Shown here: in pieces, positions 7,644-13,838 of the stretch
How positions within the stretch are numbered: position 1 is the first letter of the stretch
Layout of the letters: each line of letters starts with the position of its first letter
Assembly: GCA_903913345.1 (NCBI GenBank)
Contig: CAIWLA010000416.1
Coordinates: 1 to 13,838 of the forward strand
From: an uncultured Magnetococcales bacterium
GTDB taxonomy: Bacteria; Pseudomonadota; Magnetococcia; Magnetococcales; Magnetaquicoccaceae
Direction of reading: 5' to 3'
DNA: 13,838 bases
The notes under the pieces: generated by a model
Told to the model about the DNA's origin: nothing
Databases searched by the model: none
The model's input: the letters and a program-made list of their open reading frames with translations, nothing else
Made by a program: the position numbers and the translations under genes

Positions 7644-9293
7644 TCACGGCCCTTTTTGCCAGGCCTGTATCACCCGGTGGGCCTGTTCGGCGCGGTGCTG
7701 GCGGAACACCTCCGACGAGACCTCGGATCCGGGAGGCTCCTGATCAAACAAAGGTCGCCAGGAGGGCACTGCCGCTTGCACAATGGCCAAAAGGTGTTGC
7801 ACGCGTTGGTCGTCCGACTGTTCAGTGGCAGCAGCCAGCAAGGGAGAGAGGACTGGAACAACAATTTGTTGGCAGAACGTGGCCTGCTGCGCAACGGACA
7901 GAGAATCCACCAACCTCTGCAAATGGGTCAATCCCTGTGCCGCTTCCACTGGATTGTTGTAGACCAATCCTCCCACGCTGAGCGCGAAAGAGATGGCCTC
8001 ATGCTGGTGGCCCCTTTTGGTGAGCAGCATGGCCAAAATATAGGCGGAACGCAACCGCGCCTGGGCGAGCAACTGCACGGTGGCCGATACCATCTCGTGT
8101 GGATCATGCAGCGTGCCCTGAATGAATTGGACCAACTCAGAGACATTGTCAGCCGTGTCCAGACGAACAACCGTGTCAATAAAACACTCTGGATCAGGGA
8201 GAACCCCTGCGGTCCATCCCAACAAGGGGGCCAATGAGTCGAAGGTGGCATCGCTTGCGTCCTGGGATGGCCATTGATAGCGCAAATAAATCTGGATAAT
8301 CTCCTCGATCATCCGGTTTTTGCGGGAGGCCGTCGTCAGATGAGGGGTGATTCCAGAGACGCACAGGCACAACAGACTCTTTTGCAACAATCCTGGGTGG
8401 AGCATATTGTCACGGTACAGGGGCATGTTGGCGTGGGTGACCAGCCAGAAATAGTTGTTGCACAAACGCAGATACAGCAGGAGGAACAGATCCCAATCGA
8501 ACGGTTGGCGAACCAAATGGACGGCTTCGATGAGCGCGTTGCGCAGGAGAACGACCTGATCGATCCGGTTGCCAAAGGAATAGTAAGAGTGATAACGCAT
8601 GGTATGACCGGCTGATGACCCGGTACGTTGCGGTTCTCCCGTGGTCGCCACCACCGCAGGCGTGGTCATGACCTCACACTGACTGGCAATAAGCAGTTCC
8701 ATGTAGAGGTGAGGATAGATGCGATGCGCGTCAATCCCTTGGCGCAGTCGTTCCAGCAGCCCTTTTTTCTTTAAAGATGCAAGGTTATATAATGTCCCAG
8801 TAATATAATTGTTGGTCATGCCATAGCCGATCAAGGCGGCATTGCCAGCCGGAAGACGTATTTCCTGTTTTATAATATTAAAACAATCTTTGCCCTCCTT
8901 TTCCGAGACAATGGAACCACGCAGAACGCCCAGATTGCTGTTTGCATGCAGGAAGGGCAACAGTGTCCGAATCGTCGCCACATGGGGCGAATCCTCGTCG
9001 CTGCAAATCATGATCCACGGTGCCTGGGCCATGTCAAAACAGGCGAGATAATTGCCGTGAAATTCACGGTTGTACGAATGACGCCGGTAGGTCAGTCGAG
9101 GCTCGGTCTCGGCCATGACCCCGATCTGGTCATAGAAGGCTTTCTCTTCGTTGGACGCATTATCCAGTACAAGCAGTTCCCAGTCGCCGTCCATCTTTGA
9201 CAGGGTGGTTTCGACCAGTTGCAGTGCCTTGCGGCCGCGATTGTAGGAGGGAATGCACAAGGTGAATACCGGGGCTATCGCAGTTTGGTTCAT
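7644..9293 (-). CDS. Glycosyltransferase, GT-A fold (family 2-like) with a long helical C-terminal extension
   Basis: 549-aa protein. Residues 8-120 form a typical GT-A domain: FTLCIPSYNRG at the N-terminus, WELLVLDNAS at 38-47, and Ser-Asp-Glu-Asp at 98-101, which fits the metal-binding DxD position. The domain continues to about residue 230. The C-terminal 300 residues are helix-rich and of no family I recognise; stretches around 400-520 look like helical repeats (TPR-like). The ATG at 9293 has GGAG about 6 bases upstream. It is the first gene of the - strand unit that continues through the GT-B-like gene to rfbG and rfbH, so a promoter is expected in 9294-9524. Part of the gene (about 8760-8890) is clearly AT-richer than the rest of the unit. 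Likely role: addition of a sugar to a surface glycan; specificity unknown. Confidence 0.75.
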   Translation of the reverse strand: MNQTAIAPVFTLCIPSYNRGRKALQLVETTLSKMDGDWELLVLDNASNEEKAFYDQIGVMAETEPRLTYRRHSYNREFHGNYLACFDMAQAPWIMICSDEDSPHVATIRTLLPFLHANSNLGVLRGSIVSEKEGKDCFNIIKQEIRLPAGNAALIGYGMTNNYITGTLYNLASLKKKGLLERLRQGIDAHRIYPHLYMELLIASQCEVMTTPAVVATTGEPQRTGSSAGHTMRYHSYYSFGNRIDQVVLLRNALIEAVHLVRQPFDWDLFLLLYLRLCNNYFWLVTHANMPLYRDNMLHPGLLQKSLLCLCVSGITPHLTTASRKNRMIEEIIQIYLRYQWPSQDASDATFDSLAPLLGWTAGVLPDPECFIDTVVRLDTADNVSELVQFIQGTLHDPHEMVSATVQLLAQARLRSAYILAMLLTKRGHQHEAISFALSVGGLVYNNPVEAAQGLTHLQRLVDSLSVAQQATFCQQIVVPVLSPLLAAATEQSDDQRVQHLLAIVQAAVPSWRPLFDQEPPGSEVSSEVFRQHRAEQAHRVIQAWQKGP

Positions 9294-9524
9294 CTTTTAC
9301 TCCGTGCCATGCGGGTGTGACCGGCACCGGAAACCCGATGGGCAGTCTCCTGGCATGATCTCCTTCAGGCCAAAAAAAAGCAATCGAAAAATCGTACTGT
9401 TCCGCTGGATAAAGATCCTTCGGTAAAACGAGGGGCGATGCCTTTACACCCAACGGGGCAATTTGATAGCATGTTGTGTTCCGATCCCCTTTTTTACGCA
9501 TACCCAATATAAAGACATGCCCGC
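9294..9524. other. Divergent intergenic region between glycan and secretion units
   Basis: 231 bases that must hold the promoters for the - strand glycan unit and the + strand secretion operon. For the + strand, TTTACA (9443-9448) with GATAGC (9465-9470) at 16-base spacing is a weak sigma-70 candidate; TATAAA at 9508-9513 has no matching -35 and lies very near the start codon. No convincing - strand promoter was found. A 40-base stretch here (9354-9393) resembles one at the start of the GT-B-like gene (7519-7558). An open - strand frame crosses the region but continues into both flanking genes in other frames, so I do not call a gene. Confidence 0.4.
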
Positions 9525-11828
9525 ATGACCGCAGAGCAAGGGAGAACTCCCCCCCCGACCGCCGACACCCTTCCCCCCCAGTCTGCATCCGTGCAAGGGG
9601 ATCAGGAGATTCGACGCCATTGGCCGGAATTGGACTCCACCCGTGGCATCGATGATCCGTTGCTCTATTGTCTGGTCACCTTGACCCAATACTGGCAACG
9701 GCCCCAAACCTTGAGTGCCCTGCGCGCCGGTTTGCCCCTGGTGGATAACCGTTTTACCCCCAGCCTTTTTGTCCGGGCCGCCGAGCGGGTCGATATTGCC
9801 GCGCGGGTGGTGCGCAAATCGATGGAACGGATCTCTCCCCTCGTCCTGCCCGTGGTGTTACTCCTGAAAGATCGGCAGGCCTGCCTGTTGATGTCGCTGG
9901 ACCAGAATGGCCGCGATGCCCACGTGATCTTCCCGGAGACCGGTTCCGGGGAGGCCATTGTGGAGTTGGAACGGCTCAAGGAACGGTACGCCGGACAGGC
10001 CATCTTCACCCGCCCCCAATTTCGTTTCGACGACCGATCCAAAGAGATCCGCGATGTACCGGACAAGCACTGGTTCTGGGGCACCCTGGCGCGTTTTACC
10101 AGCCTGTATGGCGAATCCATCCTGGCCTCGCTGGTGCTCAACATATTTACCATCACCAGCTCCCTGTTCGCCATGAATGTCTATGACCGGGTGGTCCCGA
10201 ACAATGCCATCGAAACCCTGTGGGTGTTGGCCATCGGTACCGCCATTGTCTACGGATTCGATTTTATTATCCGAACCTTGCGCAGCTATTTCCTGGATAT
10301 CGCCGGCAAGAAGGCCGATATTATCATGGCGGGTATCCTGTTTCATCAGATCAACAATGTTCGCATGGGTGCCCAACCGGCCTCCACCGGCGCGCTGGCC
10401 CGCAATCTGCTGGAATTTGAATCGTTGCGGGACTTTTTTACCTCCGCCACCCTCTCCAGCTTTATCGATCTGCCGTTTATTTTCCTGTTTTTATGGATCA
10501 TCTATTTCCTGGCGGGTCCGGTCGTCCTGGCCCCGATGGCGGCGGTACCGTTGATCCTGGCGGCCAGTCTGCTGGCCCAGCGACCCTTGGCCAACATTAT
10601 GCTCAAAACGGCCAAAGAGTCCTCCCAGAAACATGCCATTCTGATCGAAACCCTCAATGGCATGGAGACGATCAAAACCCTGGGTGCCGAAGGAACGGTC
10701 CAGAGCAAGTGGGAACAGATGGTCGGTCTGTCGGCCCAGACCGGACTGCAATCCCGGTTGATCTCCAACCTGATGCTGAATTTTTCAAACTTTGTTCAGC
10801 AGATGGCCTATGTTGGCATCATTGTCTACGGCGTCTACCAGATTCAAGAGGGCAAACTGACCATGGGTGCCCTCATCGCCAGTTCCATGCTGACCAGTCG
10901 TGCCCTGGCCCCTCTGTCCCAGGTGGCCGGATTGTTGGTACGCCTGCAGCAATCCCTCATCTCCCTGCGGACCCTGAACGGCATCATGGCCCTCCCCATC
11001 GAACGCCCGGCCACCACCCAATTCATCCACTGCCCCAAATTGCAAGGCGACATTGTCTTTGACAAGGTCTCCTTTTGCTACCCCAGACACCCCATACCCG
11101 TTTTGAAAGATTTTTCCCTGCACATCCGTCCGGGAGAACGGATTGCCATCCTGGGCCGCATCGGTTCGGGCAAGAGCACCCTGATCAAACTGATGCTCAA
11201 TTTATACCAACCGGACTCCGGGACCATCCTGATGGATGGGGTGGATATTCAACAGATTGATCCGGTGGATCTGCGGCGCAACATGGGGTGTGTCACCCAG
11301 GACAGCCTGCTCTTTTTTGGCACCCTGCGTTCCAATATCATGATTGCGGATCCCTTTGCCGATGACGAGGCGATTCTGCGGGCCGCCCGGCAGTCCGGGG
11401 TGGACGAATCCGTCAGCCGCCATCCCCACGGTTTCAATCGCATGATTGGCGAACAGGGCAAAGGGCTGTCCGGTGGCCAACGCCAGACCATCGCCATCGC
11501 CCGCGCCCTGTTGACCGATCCCCCCATACTGCTCATGGATGAACCCACCAGTGCCATGGATGGCGGCTCCGAGGAACGGTTCAAAGAGCGGATGAATGCC
11601 GTCATGCCGGGCCGTACCGTCATCCTGGTCACCCACCGGGCCTCGCTGCTGCCGTTGGTGGAACGGGTCATTGTCCTGGAAGAGGGAAAGGTGATGCTCG
11701 ACGGTCCCCGCCACGAAGTCTTGCAGCAAATGACCGGTGGCCCACTCAAGCCGATGGAACCGACCCCCGCCTCTGCCGGGCAACCGCCCGCCCCGGTGGC
11801 GGTTGATCCCACAGGGGGCACGCCATGA
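9525..11828 (+). CDS. Type I secretion ABC transporter (permease/ATPase) with degenerate C39-like domain
   Basis: Inner-membrane exporter of a type I secretion system; it would use ATP to drive an unfolded substrate with a C-terminal signal through a HlyD/TolC channel. The 767-aa product has three parts. Residues 40-170 are a C39-peptidase-like domain. It aligns with HlyB around LLYCLVTLTQY; the catalytic cysteine position appears to be Pro45, so cleavage of a leader peptide is not expected. Residues 190-475 hold the transmembrane domain with about six hydrophobic helices. Residues 505-740 hold the ATPase, with Walker A GRIGSGKST (544-552), signature LSGGQ (648-652), Walker B ILLMDEP (668-674) and switch His704. 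A Pro-rich tail ends the protein. The layout is of the LapB/LssB/HlyB kind. The ATG at 9525 has only a weak Shine-Dalgarno. Its stop overlaps the HlyD-family start as ATGA (11825-11828). Confidence 0.93.
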   Translation: MTAEQGRTPPPTADTLPPQSASVQGDQEIRRHWPELDSTRGIDDPLLYCLVTLTQYWQRPQTLSALRAGLPLVDNRFTPSLFVRAAERVDIAARVVRKSMERISPLVLPVVLLLKDRQACLLMSLDQNGRDAHVIFPETGSGEAIVELERLKERYAGQAIFTRPQFRFDDRSKEIRDVPDKHWFWGTLARFTSLYGESILASLVLNIFTITSSLFAMNVYDRVVPNNAIETLWVLAIGTAIVYGFDFIIRTLRSYFLDIAGKKADIIMAGILFHQINNVRMGAQPASTGALARNLLEFESLRDFFTSATLSSFIDLPFIFLFLWIIYFLAGPVVLAPMAAVPLILAASLLAQRPLANIMLKTAKESSQKHAILIETLNGMETIKTLGAEGTVQSKWEQMVGLSAQTGLQSRLISNLMLNFSNFVQQMAYVGIIVYGVYQIQEGKLTMGALIASSMLTSRALAPLSQVAGLLVRLQQSLISLRTLNGIMALPIERPATTQFIHCPKLQGDIVFDKVSFCYPRHPIPVLKDFSLHIRPGERIAILGRIGSGKSTLIKLMLNLYQPDSGTILMDGVDIQQIDPVDLRRNMGCVTQDSLLFFGTLRSNIMIADPFADDEAILRAARQSGVDESVSRHPHGFNRMIGEQGKGLSGGQRQTIAIARALLTDPPILLMDEPTSAMDGGSEERFKERMNAVMPGRTVILVTHRASLLPLVERVIVLEEGKVMLDGPRHEVLQQMTGGPLKPMEPTPASAGQPPAPVAVDPTGGTP

Positions 11829-13144
11829 ACCATGAATGGGACAACAGCGCGTTCATGTCCGAGGCCGAGGCCGCCCGCCAGAATCGTGCCCATCCCCTGG
11901 CCCACCTGCTCCTGTTCATGATCGCCCTGTTTGTGGTGGCCGCCCTGTTCTGGGCCGCCGCCGCCGAATTGGACGAAGTCACCGTGGGCGTGGGCAAAGT
12001 GGTCCCCTCCGGGCAGGTCAAACTGGTGCAGAGCCTGGAAGGGGGTATCCTGTCGGAATTATCCGTATCGGAAGGGGAAATTGTCAACAAGGATCAGGTG
12101 TTGCTCAACATTGACGACACCCAGTTTCAGGCCCCTTTCCGCGAAAGCCATGCCAAATTTCTCGCCCTGACCGCCCGCGCCGCCCGCCTGGAGGCCGAGG
12201 CCAACGATGCGGTGTTGTTCACCCCCGCCATTGTCCTGCAAGAAAAACCGGAAGCGGCCGCCAATGAAGAAAAATTGTTCACCTCCCACAAGCAGGAGTT
12301 GAAATCCACGGTCAGCATGTTGGAAAACCAGGTGGATCAGCGTCAACAGGAGTTGACCGGCCTCATTGCCACGGAAAAACAGTTGCGCCACCGCCTGGAA
12401 CTCCTGCGCAAAGAGTTGAGTCTGACGGAACCGATGGTCAAGCAGGGGATCATGTCCGAGGTGGAATTGTTGCGGATGCGCCGTGAGGTGGTGGAACTGG
12501 AAGGCAATCTGGAAAATACCGTCCTGACCATTCCGCGCACCCGTTCCATGCTGGAAGAGGCCCGCACCAAGGTCAAGGATCCCGTGCTCACCTTTCGCTC
12601 CAAGGCCCAGATGGAACTGAACGAGGTCCGTTCCGAATTGGGCCAGTTGACCGAATCCCTGACCGGGTTGGAGGATCGGGTCAAACGGACCGCCATTCGT
12701 TCTCCCGTCCGGGGGACCGTCATCCGGGTGCGGGTACACAGCATCGGGCAGGTGATCCGTTCCGGCATGGATCTGGTGGAGATCATGCCCCTGGATGATT
12801 CCCTGCTGATCGAGGCCCAGATTCGCCCCGCCGATATTGCCTTTCTGCACCCCGGACAAACGACAAAGGTCAAATTTACCGCCTATGATTTTTCCATCTA
12901 TGGCGGTCTGGTGGGTCAACTGGAGCAGATCAGTGCCGATGCCATTGCCAATGAGAAGGGGGAGAGCTTTTTTAAAATTCTGGTGCGTACCCATGTCAAC
13001 CATCTCGGTTCCGCAGACCATCCACTGCCCATCATTCCCGGCATGGTGGCCACCACGGACATTCTCACGGGCAAAAAGAGTGTGCTGGACTACATGCTGA
13101 AACCCATTCTCAAAGCCAGATATAATGCCTTGCGGGAGCGGTGA
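11825..13144 (+). CDS. Type I secretion membrane fusion protein, HlyD family
   Basis: 439-aa periplasmic adaptor that would link the ABC transporter to an outer-membrane TolC-type channel. A short cytoplasmic N-terminus precedes one membrane helix (about residues 26-47). A first half of a lipoyl-like domain follows (about 55-95, with QSLEGGILSELSV), then a long Leu/Glu/Lys-rich coiled-coil hairpin (about 140-290). The second lipoyl half and beta-barrel begin at RSPVRGTVIRV and run through the HlyD-typical PADIAFLHPGQ and KFTAYDF stretches. The length is normal for type I HlyD proteins. It overlaps the transporter gene by 4 bases, so the two are coupled. No outer-membrane component or RTX-type substrate gene is in the window; they may lie elsewhere in the genome. 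Confidence 0.93.
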   Translation: MNHEWDNSAFMSEAEAARQNRAHPLAHLLLFMIALFVVAALFWAAAAELDEVTVGVGKVVPSGQVKLVQSLEGGILSELSVSEGEIVNKDQVLLNIDDTQFQAPFRESHAKFLALTARAARLEAEANDAVLFTPAIVLQEKPEAAANEEKLFTSHKQELKSTVSMLENQVDQRQQELTGLIATEKQLRHRLELLRKELSLTEPMVKQGIMSEVELLRMRREVVELEGNLENTVLTIPRTRSMLEEARTKVKDPVLTFRSKAQMELNEVRSELGQLTESLTGLEDRVKRTAIRSPVRGTVIRVRVHSIGQVIRSGMDLVEIMPLDDSLLIEAQIRPADIAFLHPGQTTKVKFTAYDFSIYGGLVGQLEQISADAIANEKGESFFKILVRTHVNHLGSADHPLPIIPGMVATTDILTGKKSVLDYMLKPILKARYNALRER

Positions 13145-13182
13145 TCGTTGTGGCATCTCAAAAAAACAGCACTGCACTGGAT

Positions 13183-13189
13183 AGGAGGT
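13183..13189 (+). promoter_or_regulatory. Strong Shine-Dalgarno before the right-edge gene
   Basis: AGGAGGT stands 5 bases before the ATG at 13195. It is the most consensus-like ribosome site I found in the window and settles the start. The gap to the upstream hlyD-family stop is only 50 bases (13145-13194), without a T-run terminator. Confidence 0.8.
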
Positions 13190-13194
13190 AAGGT

Positions 13195-13838
13195 ATGGCT
13201 GAACCCGCTGTTAAAATCGTTCCGCCCCCCCATAAGGAGTCTGCCTCTCAAAGCTCCCAGGATGTTGTCAAGGAACACTTTTCCAAGGAGCTTTTTTTTG
13301 GTATTGTCGGTTTCGCTGGGTCTGGCACGTCAACGATTGCCGTTCAGATAAAGGAACTTCTGGCACGTGAAAATTTGCGCGGTGGAAGCTTTTCTGCACA
13401 GATTATCAAGGCCAGATCTTTGCTGCAAACGTGGGCTGAAGACAATCATGTCGCTGACAGAACCCTTGACAAAAGAAACGTTAATTCAGTGGTTGTCCTA
13501 CAGGGTTTTGGCAACGATCTGCGAGAAGGCCGTAACGACAGGGCCGCAGTTGCTCGCTTGTTTATTGAGGAAATCCGAAAAAAACGCGCCACTGCGACAA
13601 ATACTGACTATTCCCCAGATAACCCAGTGATACCCGATGGTGCCCGACGCGCCTATATCCTGGATTCAATCAAACACCCCGCAGAAGTTGAGCTTCTACG
13701 CAAGATTTATGGGAATTCTTTTGCTCTGGTTGGCGTCGTCTGTGATGAAGAGATCAAGAAAAAAAGGCTCGGCGACAAGTTTTCCAACATGTCTGGCAAA
13801 GACCAGATCGAATCCTTTATGAAAGATGATTTCAAATC
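13195..13838 (+). CDS. N-terminal part of an anti-phage dCTP deaminase-like protein (DcdV/AvcD type), cut by the window end
   Basis: An open frame from the ATG at 13195 runs 214 codons and off the end. A Ser/Gln-rich leader (1-30) precedes a P-loop-like turn, GFAGSGTST (39-47), in which the Walker lysine position is Thr45. Later, DGARRAYILDSIKHPAEVELL (from 148) and KIYGNSFALVGVVCDEE (170-186) match, as I remember them, the P-loop kinase-like domain of anti-phage dCTP deaminases. A further stretch, QIESFMKDD, follows at 204-212. In that family the P-loop domain is followed by a zinc deaminase domain that depletes dCTP/dCMP during phage infection; that half is outside the window, so the enzyme activity cannot be confirmed here. 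The gene has a lower GC content than its neighbours (25 of 60 bases at 13441-13500 against 34 of 60 at 12601-12660), which suggests a different origin. A nucleotide kinase without the deaminase is the main alternative. Confidence 0.75.
   Translation, partial: MAEPAVKIVPPPHKESASQSSQDVVKEHFSKELFFGIVGFAGSGTSTIAVQIKELLARENLRGGSFSAQIIKARSLLQTWAEDNHVADRTLDKRNVNSVVVLQGFGNDLREGRNDRAAVARLFIEEIRKKRATATNTDYSPDNPVIPDGARRAYILDSIKHPAEVELLRKIYGNSFALVGVVCDEEIKKKRLGDKFSNMSGKDQIESFMKDDFK

Noticed and set aside
9160..9588. - strand open frame crossing the divergent intergenic region
   Set aside because: It overlaps the starts of both flanking genes in other frames and shows no family match; only its short similarity to 7519-7558 is reported.
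9525..10035. Active C39 peptidase domain for bacteriocin leader processing
   Set aside because: Catalytic cysteine position appears to be proline; the nearby Cys49 aligns with a non-catalytic position.
12059..13177. Long antisense open frame (372 codons) opposite the HlyD-family gene
   Set aside because: Gly/His/Gln-rich translation with no domain, lying entirely opposite a well-supported gene; a codon-bias shadow.

Overview
The window (13,838 bp, moderately GC-rich) comes from a Gram-negative bacterium, most likely a proteobacterium. It carries CDP-sugar genes typical of lipopolysaccharide or capsule, plus an inner-membrane ABC transporter and adaptor of a type I secretion system. No RNA gene or conserved housekeeping gene is present to fix the lineage. 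A magnetotactic Magnetococcales-like proteobacterium is a guess from the gene mix only.

Left part (304-9293): two convergent transcription units that together look like a branched-chain 3,6-dideoxyhexose (yersiniose-type) pathway with glycosyltransferases. On the + strand lie rfbF (glucose-1-phosphate cytidylyltransferase), a YerE-like thiamine-diphosphate enzyme and a YerF-like short-chain reductase. On the - strand, in transcription order, lie a GT-A (family 2-like) glycosyltransferase, a GT-B-like glycosyltransferase, rfbG (CDP-glucose 4,6-dehydratase) and rfbH (the PLP/[2Fe-2S] 3-dehydrase E1). The units meet tail to tail with 28 bp between stop codons (3841-3868). Proposed route: glucose-1-P -> CDP-glucose -> CDP-4-keto-6-deoxyglucose -> (E1 plus an E3 reductase not in the window) CDP-4-keto-3,6-dideoxyglucose -> YerE adds an acetyl (C2) unit from pyruvate at C4 -> YerF reduces the side-chain ketone. 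The glycosyltransferases would place this or another sugar in a surface glycan.

Middle-right part (9525-13144): a two-gene type I secretion operon on the + strand. It has an ABC transporter with a degenerate C39-like N-terminal domain (LapB/HlyB type) and a HlyD-family membrane fusion protein, joined by an ATGA overlap. A 231-bp divergent intergenic region (9294-9524) separates it from the - strand glycan unit. No outer-membrane TolC-like partner and no secreted substrate gene are in the window.

Right edge (13195-13838, running off the end): the N-terminal 214 codons of a gene with a very strong Shine-Dalgarno and visibly lower GC. The protein has a P-loop-like motif lacking the Walker lysine and a segment matching, from memory, the P-loop domain of anti-phage dCTP deaminases (DcdV/AvcD type). 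It is the main accessory or defence signal here, and its deaminase half lies outside the window.

The first 303 bp hold no gene I can identify.
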